NCBI GenBank assembly: GCA_910588545.1
Contig: CAJUOU010000001.1
Span: 186,001 to 250,000 of the forward strand
Origin: an uncultured Christensenellaceae bacterium
GTDB lineage: Bacteria; Bacillota; Clostridia; Christensenellales; UBA3700
Direction: 5' to 3'
Length of the DNA stretch: 64,000 nt
Position numbers and translations under genes: made by a program. This document shows, piece by piece, positions 34,705 through 42,712 of the stretch (positions are counted from its first letter, which is position 1; each line of letters opens with the position of its first letter). Below the pieces are notes generated by a model that did no database searches, was not told the DNA's origin, and saw only the letters and a list, made by a program, of their open reading frames with translations.

Positions 34705-35578
34705 TTTTATACTCTAAAATATATTTTTCATAAATGGTAGTAGGGTTGTAGCTTAGTTTTGCTTTACGTAGTCCTTCTATGCCCATATCTTCTTCGCGGT
34801 TAATAAAAGTAGTGGTGTTTAAAAAAGTGCTTGCCGTCAGGTTGTTTATCATTGCATAAACGCCTTTATATTGCGTATCTGCTTTTTCAAAAAATACTTG
34901 TGCAATGTTATGAACGGATATTGCGGAAACACTGAAAGCAACTATTTTACCGCTCACTAAAAGTAATCCTATTTTTAGATTTAACTCCTTATAGTCTGCT
35001 AATGCACGCATTATTGCTATTTTTTCCTTTTTGTCAACCGCGTGCTCGCTATGACTCATCCAATTATCGTACAAATTAAGTATTTCTTGGTAGTAGCTCT
35101 CGTTATATTCCACAAATTCATACTTGTAGCTGTTTTTAAATGAATTTACAAAGTTCTTTTTGGAATGAAATTTTTTGCCCGAAAGCTCTATTAAGTCTTG
35201 TGTAAGGTAAATATAATCGTTTGCGTTTCTGTCATAGGAAATTGTGCAATTATCGGGGATACAAGCTATATTATTTACTATTTCCGCACTTAAGCCTGCG
35301 ATATAAAAATGCTTTCCGTTTTGATAATCGGATATTAATTTATAAACTTTTTCAAAATCTTCCACCGTTGCGACAGATGGCAAATAAAAGAAAGTTTTTT
35401 TACCCCAAACACCTTTAACTATACAAAAATCGGTGCTAAATGCAATTTCCACATTGTCGGTGGTGTTCCATAAATAAAAGAAATTAAAGTCACTTATGCT
35501 ATTTAATTTAATATCTTGATTTACACATTTTTCAAATGGTTGCTTATGTTTTAATGATATTTTTTCGAAATTCAACAT
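34658..35578 (-). CDS. DUF2156 (LPG synthase C-terminal-like) protein
   Basis: The start is the ATG at 35578-35576, preceded by AAGGA; a GTG four codons upstream lies in the ribosome site. The 306-residue product is all soluble and has the DUF2156 layout: a first GNAT-like half with FNFFYLWNTTDN, the link YDRNANDYIYLTQDLIELSG and KFHSKKNFVNSFK, then a second GNAT-like half. DUF2156 is the catalytic domain of phosphatidylglycerol lysyltransferase, but free forms like this have unknown acceptors. It is probably cotranscribed with the overlapping acetyltransferase at 33931. Confidence 0.85.
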   Translation of the reverse strand: MLNFEKISLKHKQPFEKCVNQDIKLNSISDFNFFYLWNTTDNVEIAFSTDFCIVKGVWGKKTFFYLPSVATVEDFEKVYKLISDYQNGKHFYIAGLSAEIVNNIACIPDNCTISYDRNANDYIYLTQDLIELSGKKFHSKKNFVNSFKNSYKYEFVEYNESYYQEILNLYDNWMSHSEHAVDKKEKIAIMRALADYKELNLKIGLLLVSGKIVAFSVSAISVHNIAQVFFEKADTQYKGVYAMINNLTASTFLNTTTFINREEDMGIEGLRKAKLSYNPTTIYEKYILEYKNEQKRTLQFGFWRRR

Positions 35579-35633
35579 AAAATCCTTCACTATTGTATTT
35601 ATTATTCCATAATAATACCAAAAAATTAATGTT

Positions 35634-35663
35634 TTGTCAAATAGTTGCCTAGCTACATATAAT
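35634..35663 (+). promoter_or_regulatory. catalase promoter
   Basis: TTGTCA (35634-35639), 18 bp, TATAAT (35658-35663), about 40 bp upstream of the catalase start. No PerR-like palindrome is obvious around it. Confidence 0.65.
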
Positions 35664-35703
35664 TAGAGTATAGCTATTTTTAAAGTATTTAACAGGAGGG
35701 AAT

Positions 35704-37212
35704 ATGAATAACGAAAATAAAGGCTTTACGCGAGCTACGGGTAGCAGAGTGTATGATGACCAAAACAGCATAACCACTAATGAAAATGAGTACACAATTA
35801 TGAGCGATGCCCATTTGTTTGAAAAAATGGCACATTTTAATAGGGAGAGAATCCCCGAGAGAATAGTGCATGCAAAAGGCGGCGGTGCATTTGGTGTGTT
35901 TACGCTTACACGAGATATGTCGGAGTATACGGATGCGGATATTTTTTGCGGTGTAGGTAAACAAACTGAAATGCTTGCAAGATTTTCGACAGTTGGGGGA
36001 GAGAGAGGCTCTGCGGATACAAAACGTGACCCACGCGGATTTGCCTTGAAGTTTTATACTAGGGAGGGTAATTACGATATAGTTTGTAATGACACGCCTG
36101 TATTTTTCGTGCGGGATGCGATAAAGTTCCCGGATTTTATTCATTCTCAAAAAAGAAATCCGGTAACCAACTTGCCTGATATGAATGCGTATTGGGACTT
36201 TTTATCCCTAACTCCCGAGTCAATGCACCAAGTAATGCGTTTAATGTCAGATAATGGCACTCCGGATGGTTTTAGACACATGGATGGTTTTGGAAATCAT
36301 ACTTTTATGTGGTATAAAAAGGATGGCAGTTATGTTTGGGTTAAATATCACTTTAAATCTTTGCAAGGCGTTAAAAATTTAACAAATAAGGAAGCAGTGC
36401 GTCTTGCTGGCGAAAATCCGGACTATGCGGTACAGGACTTATACGACCACATTAAGGCAGGGGATTATCCTGCTTGGGATATGTATGTTCAAATTTTAAC
36501 GCCCGAGCAAGCACAAGAATATCGCTACGATATTTTTGAGGTTACCAAGGAAATTTACGAGGAAGACTATCCTTTAATTAAAGTAGGCAGATTTGTTTTA
36601 AATAGAATCCCTACCGACTTTTTTGCGGAAATCGAGCAAGCGGCGTTTTGCCCCGGTAATTTGGTAAACGGAATAGGTGCATCACCCGATAAAATGCTAA
36701 ATGCAAGAATGGTATTCTATGCGGATAGTCAAAGGTATCGTTTGGGTGTCAATTTTGAGCAATTACCATCTAATAAGCCAAAAAATATGGTGCAAAACTA
36801 TCAACGTGACGGAAAAATGGCGGTGCAAATCCCAAAAGAGCCGTTTCCTAACTATTTCCCTAATTCCTTTGGCGGAGTAAAACCTAATCCCGTTGGTACA
36901 CCTCCTCCGCTTTATACTTGCGGATATGTGAAAAATTATCCTATGCCTGTTACTCCTATAGATTTTGAACAACCTCGCAGATTTTATGAAAAAATGACTA
37001 ACGAGGAAAAAGCAAATACAATAAACAATATTTGCGAAAGCTTGGGGCAAGCAATAGAGCGTATTCAATATAGGCAATGTGCGTTATTTTTTATAACATC
37101 GTCTGATTTAGGCTCAAAAGTTGCGTACAAATTAGGACTTAATTTGAGTAAGGTAATATATCTTGCGGGACTTACACAGGAAGAGCGAGTAAAAAGAACA
37201 AGTCCTCAATAG
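35704..37212 (+). CDS. katA: catalase (heme, small-subunit type)
   Basis: A 502-residue monofunctional heme catalase that turns hydrogen peroxide into water and oxygen in the cytoplasm. The distal histidine is H56 in RIVHAKGGGAFG, the distal asparagine is in CNDTPVFFVRD (about residue 129), and the heme-ligand tyrosine is in RMVFYADSQRYRLG (about residue 342). The N-terminus TRATGSRVYDDQNSITTNE is typical of the bacterial small-subunit clade. AGGAGGG precedes the start. It is a single gene with its own promoter; in a putative gut anaerobe it may be a recent acquisition. Confidence 0.96.
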   Translation: MNNENKGFTRATGSRVYDDQNSITTNENEYTIMSDAHLFEKMAHFNRERIPERIVHAKGGGAFGVFTLTRDMSEYTDADIFCGVGKQTEMLARFSTVGGERGSADTKRDPRGFALKFYTREGNYDIVCNDTPVFFVRDAIKFPDFIHSQKRNPVTNLPDMNAYWDFLSLTPESMHQVMRLMSDNGTPDGFRHMDGFGNHTFMWYKKDGSYVWVKYHFKSLQGVKNLTNKEAVRLAGENPDYAVQDLYDHIKAGDYPAWDMYVQILTPEQAQEYRYDIFEVTKEIYEEDYPLIKVGRFVLNRIPTDFFAEIEQAAFCPGNLVNGIGASPDKMLNARMVFYADSQRYRLGVNFEQLPSNKPKNMVQNYQRDGKMAVQIPKEPFPNYFPNSFGGVKPNPVGTPPPLYTCGYVKNYPMPVTPIDFEQPRRFYEKMTNEEKANTINNICESLGQAIERIQYRQCALFFITSSDLGSKVAYKLGLNLSKVIYLAGLTQEERVKRTSPQ

Positions 37213-37293
37213 TATTTTAAGCACAGGTTGCCACTTATAGATAATAAAATTTATGCTAAAATTAAATAATAAAATTTGATTTTGGGAGATTTT

Positions 37294-38333
37294 ATGAGTA
37301 AAAGTATAAAAATCACAGTTTTTTCCGTGCTATGTATGCTTATTACGCTTATGTTTGTTATGACATCCTGCGGTGTAAAAGTTCCTGATAAATACAAAAA
37401 TAATTGGACTAAAAACACAATGTTTGACGATAGTTGCTATAAAACAATAAAAATTGATAAAGACGAACTTAAAATATTGTAACTAACAGACATACATTTT
37501 GATGACCATAATAATAAAAAAGAGTGGACGCTTGAATTGATAAAAGCACTGTGCAAACCGCAAAACCCGATTTAATTGCAGTTACGGGGGATTGGGTATC
37601 CACAAACGAGCAAAAACAAAGGGATTTGGCTACCAAAATTGTTTTTGATTTGATTGATAGTTTCGGTATTCCTTGGATAGCGACTTTCGGAAATCACGAT
37701 TCTGAAGGCGAGCTTACAAAATATGATTATGCAGATATTTTTGCAAGGTATAAAAACAGTCTTTTCGAGGTTGGATTTACCAATTTGAAGGGCGGTGCAG
37801 GCAATTATATTGTAGTTGCGGAAAAAGATGGAAAACCTGTGCAGGCGATTGTGGCAGTGGACTCTCACAGTGCGGTAAAAAAATATAGTACTGTATATGA
37901 CTAGATAGGCACTGACCAAATCGAATAGTATAAATGGGCGATGAGCGGAGTGCAAAAGTTATATAGCGATGCAGGCGGCAAGGGGACTATTCCGTCAATT
38001 AATTTTCAACATATACCTGTGAACGGATATAAGGATAATATGGATAACCCTCAATTTTACATTATGGGGGAGAATAACGAAGATAGCTACCACGTTAAGA
38101 AAAACACAGGTTGGTTTACCGCTTTAAAGCAAACGGGAAGTTGTAAAGGAGTTTTCTTTGGACATGACCATGACAACAATAAAATTATCAAGCTTGACGG
38201 CATTTACTTGGGCTATGGCTTGCAGTCGGGTTGGTTTGAGGGATATGCGGAAAATTCCAAAAAAGGCGGACTGCTTATTACTTTGAACAATAATGGCAAT
38301 GTTAATTTAGAGCAGATTGTTTATAATGATTAA
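37294..38333 (+). pseudogene. broken calcineurin-like metallophosphoesterase lipoprotein
   Basis: The frame opens at an ATG (37294, after GGGAG) with a lipobox signal peptide ending MTSC. The rest reads as one metallophosphoesterase: LTDIHFDDH, VTGDW, FGNHDSEG, and FFGHDHDN near the C-terminus supply the usual Asp, His and Asn metal ligands. It is interrupted by TAA at 37480, by a one-base frameshift near 37548, and by TAG at 37902 and 37926. Each stop stands where a glutamine codon would fit (CAA or CAG with C to T), for example just before LTDIHF. The last 130 codons are intact. Since neighbours end normally at TAA and TAG, this is decay and not recoding. Confidence 0.85.
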
Positions 38334-38337
38334 AATT

Positions 38338-38378
38338 AAAAAGCTACTTTGCAAAAAAACGCAGAGTAGTTTTTTTTG
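38338..38378 (+). terminator. intrinsic terminator after the phosphoesterase pseudogene
   Basis: aagctactttgc pairs with gcagagtagtt through one bulge and one G-T pair, followed by eight T. Confidence 0.75.
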
Positions 38379-38413
38379 TGACAAAAAGTCTCGATTTGGA
38401 CTAAAATTGGCTA

Positions 38414-38442
38414 TTGACTTTATTTTTTATATATGATAGTAT
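38414..38442 (+). promoter_or_regulatory. promoter upstream of the transporter remnant
   Basis: TTGACT (38414-38419), 17 bp, TAGTAT (38437-38442). It lies about 30 bp upstream of the start of the remnant at 38475 and may still drive the glucanase gene at 38936. Confidence 0.55.
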
Positions 38443-38474
38443 TATATATGTAATATATTCATAGGGGAAATATT

Positions 38475-38720
38475 ATGAGCAAATTTTTGCTTGAAAATGT
38501 ATCTGACGGACTTTTTAAACTAAAAACCTATTGGAAAAAGCCACCTAGAGGTTATTATTTAAGTTACAAGGAATTTTTAAACTTATCTTTAGGTTTTGGA
38601 ATAAGCTCATTTTTAAGTGTAATGATTGGAATGGCAACATTTGATGTTATATAAGAAAAAGCAATTTCCGATATTCAAAAGGTAAACAAAAGATTGGAAA
38701 AAATAAAAGTAACAATTTAA
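38475..38720 (+). pseudogene. remnant of a multi-pass (MFS/GPH-like) transporter gene
   Basis: An ATG with AGGGG upstream opens a 59-codon frame that reads YWKKPPRGYYLSYKEFLNL, then one hydrophobic segment, and stops at TAA (38652-38654). The N-terminus looks like that of large MFS-type transporters of Clostridia. After the stop the same frame continues for 22 codons, KAISDIQKVNKRLEKIKV, to a second TAA; this resembles the charged C-terminal tail of such transporters. The simplest reading is an internal deletion that removed nearly all membrane segments. The family assignment is tentative. Confidence 0.55.
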
Positions 38721-38778
38721 TTTTAAAAAATAAAATTTTATTGTAAAATCAAAATAGTATTGATTTTTGGAGGGAATT

Positions 38779-39018
38779 ATAACAAAAATAGCAATATTGG
38801 GATATGTCGGCAGAGGAAGAAATTATGCTTTGCTTTGTAAGAATGTGGCAAACAAAAATTATTTTGAAATTGTTGCTGTGATTGATGTTTCAAGTGACAA
38901 GCTTAATTTGGCAAAAAAGGAACTTGGGCTTGCGGATGACAAGTTGTTTAAAAGCATTGACGATTTTTGTAGCATTTTTAATTTTATTTGTTATGACGTT
39001 ATGTTTGTCGGGCTGTGA
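38779..39018 (+). pseudogene. truncated Gfo/Idh/MocA-family oxidoreductase gene
   Basis: The frame TKIAILGYVGRGRNYALLC, then FEIVAVIDVSSDKL and GLADDKLFKSIDDF, is the NAD(P)-binding N-terminus of a Gfo/Idh/MocA oxidoreductase. GGAGG (38769-38773) is in place, but the codon at the expected start is ATA (38779), so the start codon is lost. After about 65 residues the homology ends, and the sequence continues as the signal peptide of the GH16 lipoprotein in another frame. The remaining 280 or so residues of the enzyme are missing, so it cannot be active. Confidence 0.75.
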
Positions 39019-39895
39019 ATATACAACTTTCAAAGGGGATAGTTGGAAAAAGAAATACGATATTTCCAATCCCGATTTGGAGGGGGCTGGAGATAGTCAA
39101 AATGCTGCAAATAGAAGTGGTTGGTATTCTACCATGATTGAGGATTTTGACGGCAGTAGCCTCAACAATGAGTGGTATCCTGTGGAAAATGTATTGCGTA
39201 ACGAAGAATATTGGTGTGACAAAATGGTCACGCTCGTAGATAGCCAAGTACAAGTGTCTGCTGTAAAATCAGACAACCATGTTTGTGAAAATTGCTCGGA
39301 TAAGTCAATTTACTTTACTTCGGGTATAATCACGTGTCGATATGAAAACGGAAAGCGAATCCCTACTTTTGCACAGGCGTTTGGATATTTTGAGGCAAAG
39401 GTAAAGTTCCCTGCAAGCGACGGGATGTGGTCAGCTTTTTGGTTACAAACAACTAGCCAAGGTCAAATCGGCAACGGCGGTAAAGATGGTGCGGAAATTG
39501 ATATTTACGAATCGAGTTTTTGGAACAAAAAGGATTATGTAGGACATTGTATACATTATGACGGATATGGTGCAAAACATAAAGCCGGACAGGCGACACA
39601 TAGTGTAGACAAAAATTTATATGACGGCTACCATACTTTTGAGCTAAAATGGACTCCCGAAGAATATGTTTTTTATGTGGACGGGATTGCAGTATGGGCA
39701 ACCGATTTCGGCGGAATTTGTGAGGTTCCCGCGTATATAATGCTTACAAATGAAATTCGTCAAAAAGCACAATATGGACCTTATGGCCAAAAGTTGGGGA
39801 AATTTACGGGCGGAACTTTTTATATCGATTATGTTAAAGTTTATCAAAATGTAAATTATTTGCCATATATTAAAAGTGCGGAAGACTTTAAATAA
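38936..39895 (+). CDS. GH16 beta-glucanase-like lipoprotein
   Basis: From an ATG at 38936 the 319-residue product has a signal peptide and lipobox ending CLSGCEYTT (about residue 28). The catalytic domain is a glycoside hydrolase family 16 jelly roll: FEAKVKFPASDGMWSAFWL, the active-site E-I-D-I-Y-E in GAEIDIYESSF, then YHTFELKWTPEEYVFYVDG, and FYIDYVKVYQ at the end. Such enzymes cut beta-1,3 or mixed-linkage glucans outside the cell. The first codons overlap the Gfo/Idh/MocA remnant in another frame, so the original start is probably lost and this ATG, which has AAAGG 15 bp upstream, is fortuitous. Expression is uncertain. Confidence 0.75.
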   Translation: MTSCLKALTIFVAFLILFVMTLCLSGCEYTTFKGDSWKKKYDISNPDLEGAGDSQNAANRSGWYSTMIEDFDGSSLNNEWYPVENVLRNEEYWCDKMVTLVDSQVQVSAVKSDNHVCENCSDKSIYFTSGIITCRYENGKRIPTFAQAFGYFEAKVKFPASDGMWSAFWLQTTSQGQIGNGGKDGAEIDIYESSFWNKKDYVGHCIHYDGYGAKHKAGQATHSVDKNLYDGYHTFELKWTPEEYVFYVDGIAVWATDFGGICEVPAYIMLTNEIRQKAQYGPYGQKLGKFTGGTFYIDYVKVYQNVNYLPYIKSAEDFK

Positions 39896-39904
39896 AAGGT
39901 TGTT

Positions 39905-40816
39905 ATGATAGAAGAAAAAGAAGTAAAAAAGGCAATTAGTAAATATTTGAATTGCAATTTGCTTGAACTTAACCTTTTGGGGAGTGGAGCGAATGGCGAA
40001 GTTTATGGTTGTGTAATTGATAAGCAGCCTTATAAAATTGCCTTAAAAATAACTAGTTATCCCGAAATGCTACTTAAAGAAGTAAATACTATTAACTTTA
40101 TAAATGACAAAGTAGATATTAAACTGCCTAAAATTTATTTTTATCATTTAATTGACAACGAAATAAGCCTAAATATTATGGGAATGTCTTATTTAGATGG
40201 TGTGGGTGCGGATAAAATAAATTGGCTATTCAAATCAAAGAAAAGAAAGCTTTTTACAAATGATGTGATTGACAATTTTTTAAATTTGCAACAAATAACC
40301 AACGATAAATACGGTGTTGTCGGTGGCGAGCAGTTTGAAATTTGGATTGATTGGTATCGTCCTTTTGCAAAAGCAAGGCTAGAGTATATCACACCGCTCG
40401 CCGAAAGCGGAAAATTTCCTAAATCGGTTGTGGAGGTTTTGAAAAAAGCTTACGACAACTTAGATATTATTTTATCCGATTGTGGTAAACCTACTTTGAC
40501 ACACGGTGATTATTGGGTGCCTAATTTATTGGTAGACAAAAAAACATTAAAGTTTGTCGGCTGTGTTGACCCTTTCAATTTGATGTGGGCGGAGAGTGAA
40601 TATGAGATTTTTACAATGATTTTATATCCGCATTTAAAGCTTTATAAGGAATATAAAAAACGTGTAAATGTTAGCAAAATGGTAGACTTAAAGACACGAA
40701 TGTACTCGTTATTTTCTGAAGTCTATTGGTTCGAACTTTTGGGAAAAGGCAATTTTGGATTTATGACATGGGTCGCTAAAAAGATAAAAAAACAATTTAA
40801 AAAACACAATTTATAA
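39905..40816 (+). CDS. APH/choline-kinase-like phosphotransferase
   Basis: A 303-residue soluble kinase. The nucleotide loop is LLGSGANGEVYGCV with the lysine in IALKITSY, the catalytic loop is LTHGDYWVPNLLVD with the H-G-D-x4-N pattern, and the metal-binding aspartate is in GCVDPFNLMWAESEYE. This is the aminoglycoside phosphotransferase superfamily, whose members phosphorylate antibiotics, choline, sugars or amino acids; no choice is possible here. It starts 9 bp after the glucanase stop, with AAAGG upstream, so it is in the same transcript. Unlike its upstream neighbours it is intact. Confidence 0.82.
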   Translation: MIEEKEVKKAISKYLNCNLLELNLLGSGANGEVYGCVIDKQPYKIALKITSYPEMLLKEVNTINFINDKVDIKLPKIYFYHLIDNEISLNIMGMSYLDGVGADKINWLFKSKKRKLFTNDVIDNFLNLQQITNDKYGVVGGEQFEIWIDWYRPFAKARLEYITPLAESGKFPKSVVEVLKKAYDNLDIILSDCGKPTLTHGDYWVPNLLVDKKTLKFVGCVDPFNLMWAESEYEIFTMILYPHLKLYKEYKKRVNVSKMVDLKTRMYSLFSEVYWFELLGKGNFGFMTWVAKKIKKQFKKHNL

Positions 40817-40870
40817 TTTACATTTTAAATTTATTTTACATTTTACAAATTATTAAATTTTATAAAATCA

Positions 40871-40899
40871 TTGACAATTTGGTAAATACATAATATAAT
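40871..40899 (+). promoter_or_regulatory. consensus promoter of the small membrane protein gene
   Basis: TTGACA (40871-40876), 17 bp, TATAAT (40894-40899): a full match to the housekeeping consensus, 33 bp before the ATG at 40932. Confidence 0.88.
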
Positions 40900-40931
40900 A
40901 CGATTATTAAGATTTATGGAGGTAAAAAAAT

Positions 40932-41255
40932 ATGGCAAATAAATCAAGTTCCGATAATAATCAAAACAAAAAGAAATCGTCAAGCGGCGGAAGTGTTTGG
41001 AGCCTTAATAAAGTAAGCTTTTATACCCTTTGTGTAGTTGCAATTTTATATCTTGTAGCAATGATTTTAAGTCTTTGCGGTATCAGTTTGAAAATTGTAG
41101 GTGCTTTGCAAGGTGTTGCAACAGCAGTTGTTATTTGCATCGCTGCCGTAAATGCTTGGAGATTTGTAAAGAATAAACCTGTTGTATGGAAAGTTCTTTA
41201 TATAATAGTATTGCTTGTAGTACTTATCGGTATAGTTATTCCGTTGGTGGTATGA
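40932..41255 (+). CDS. small membrane protein of unknown function
   Basis: A 107-residue protein with a polar N-terminus rich in Ser, Asn and Lys (ANKSSSDNNQNKKKSSSGGS), then three hydrophobic segments (about residues 29-49, 52-72 and 83-105) and almost no C-terminal tail. GGAGG precedes the start. It has a perfect consensus promoter and its own terminator, so it is likely a well-expressed monocistronic gene. No family is recognised. Confidence 0.78.
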   Translation: MANKSSSDNNQNKKKSSSGGSVWSLNKVSFYTLCVVAILYLVAMILSLCGISLKIVGALQGVATAVVICIAAVNAWRFVKNKPVVWKVLYIIVLLVVLIGIVIPLVV

Positions 41256-41256
41256 T

Positions 41257-41284
41257 AAAAAAGAGAGTTCGCTCTCTTTTTTCT
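41257..41284 (+). terminator. intrinsic terminator of the small membrane protein gene
   Basis: agagag (41262-41267), a TTCG tetraloop, ctctct (41272-41277), with A-runs and T-runs on the two sides. Confidence 0.88.
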
Positions 41285-41353
41285 TTTATTTACGCATTTA
41301 AATTAACATATTTCGTTTTGTCTTAAATTTATTGGAAATAATAAAAATGGGGC

Positions 41354-41382
41354 TTGAAATAGTAAAATAAGTATGATATAAT
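41354..41382 (+). promoter_or_regulatory. promoter of the alcohol dehydrogenase gene
   Basis: TTGAAA (41354-41359), 17 bp, TATAAT (41377-41382), with a TGA extension before the -10 box, 43 bp upstream of the ATG. Confidence 0.82.
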
Positions 41383-41425
41383 AAAAATACTAATAAATGT
41401 CAAATGACAATAAAAGGGGATAAAT

Positions 41426-42571
41426 ATGGCAAATAGATTTATTTTGAATGAAACATCTTATTTCGGTGCAGGAGCCAGGGCAGAATTAAAAAATGAAATA
41501 GCATCTCGCGGCTTTAAAAAAGCTTTTATCGTTGCAGATAAAGACTTAATCAAGTTTGGTATTGTAGATATGGTAACTTCTCAACTTACAATTCCTTATG
41601 ACATTTTTTCCGATTTTAAAGCAAATCCAACGGTAAAAAACGTTAAAGCAGGACTTGCAGCTTTCAAATCATCTAAAGCAGATTTTATTATTGCAATCGG
41701 CGGAGGCTCGTCAATCGACACATCAAAGGGTGTTGCGATTGTTGCGAATAATCCTGAATTTGAGGATATTATTTCACTTGAAGGTACAGCAAATACTAAA
41801 AAGAAATGTGTTCCTATAATTGCATTGCCTACAACGGCAGGTACTGCTGCGGAAGTTACGATAAACTATGTAATAACCGACGAAGACACAGGCAGAAAAA
41901 TGGTTTGTGTGGACCCTAACGATATTCCTGTGCTTTCTATCATTGATGCGGAACTTATGGCAACCATGCCAAAAGGTTTGACTGCCGCTACAGGTATGGA
42001 TGCTTTAACTCATGCGATTGAGGGATACATTACAAAAGGAGCTTGGGAGCTTTCGGATATGTTCGAAATCAAAGCGATAGAGCTTATTGCAAAAAACCTA
42101 AGACAAGCAACTGCAAACGGTAAAGATATGGTTGCTCGCGAAAATATGGCACTTGCACAATATGTTGCAGGTATGGCTTTTTCTAATGTAGGTTTGGGTT
42201 GTGTACACTCTATGGCACATCCGCTTGGAGCAAGGTTTGATATTCCTCACGGTGTTGCAAACGCATTACTACTTCCAATAGTTATGGAGTATAATATGCC
42301 TGCAGCGCAAGAAAAATACTGTGAAATTGCAAAAGCAATGGGTGTGGATATCACAGGTATGTCGGTAAAAGATGGTGCAAAAGCTGCTGTCGATGCTGTT
42401 AAAAAATTATCTTTAGACCTAAATATTCCACAAACTTTGAGAGATATTAATATTCCTAAAGAGGCATTGGAGCAACTTTCCAAAGATGCGTTTACAGATG
42501 TTTGCACAGGCGGAAATCCTCGCGAAATTACTCAAGCCGATATTTTGGAACTATACAAAATCGCATATTAA
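41426..42571 (+). CDS. iron-containing alcohol dehydrogenase
   Basis: A 381-residue group III dehydrogenase. NAD(P) binding is shown by IIAIGGGSSIDTSKG and LPTTAGTAAEVT; the metal site has the aspartate and histidine in GMDALTHAIEGY, and histidines in HSMAHPLGA and IPHGVANALLLP. The order and spacing fit the FucO/1,3-propanediol dehydrogenase branch. It interconverts an aldehyde and an alcohol, probably in fermentation; the substrate is not clear. AAGGGG precedes the start. The gene is monocistronic with a strong promoter. Confidence 0.93.
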   Translation: MANRFILNETSYFGAGARAELKNEIASRGFKKAFIVADKDLIKFGIVDMVTSQLTIPYDIFSDFKANPTVKNVKAGLAAFKSSKADFIIAIGGGSSIDTSKGVAIVANNPEFEDIISLEGTANTKKKCVPIIALPTTAGTAAEVTINYVITDEDTGRKMVCVDPNDIPVLSIIDAELMATMPKGLTAATGMDALTHAIEGYITKGAWELSDMFEIKAIELIAKNLRQATANGKDMVARENMALAQYVAGMAFSNVGLGCVHSMAHPLGARFDIPHGVANALLLPIVMEYNMPAAQEKYCEIAKAMGVDITGMSVKDGAKAAVDAVKKLSLDLNIPQTLRDINIPKEALEQLSKDAFTDVCTGGNPREITQADILELYKIAY

Positions 42572-42643
42572 TATAATATAGACTTTTAATTTTTAGCAGA
42601 ATATAATTATATAAATATAAAATGAAATAAGGCAATAAAACAA

Positions 42644-42679
42644 CATAACCATAGGTTACCATTGTAGCTTATGGTTTTT
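42644..42679 (+). terminator. probable terminator after the alcohol dehydrogenase gene
   Basis: aaccata pairs with tatggtt across a 16-nt loop, followed by five T. It is weaker than the other hairpins and lies between convergent genes. Confidence 0.5.
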
Positions 42680-42712
42680 GTGTTTATAAGCGAATATATT
42701 TATTCACTAAAA

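Noticed and set aside
37294..38333. Possible alternative genetic code (UAA/UAG read as Gln).
   Set aside because: Many intact genes here end at TAA or TAG and this gene also has a frameshift.
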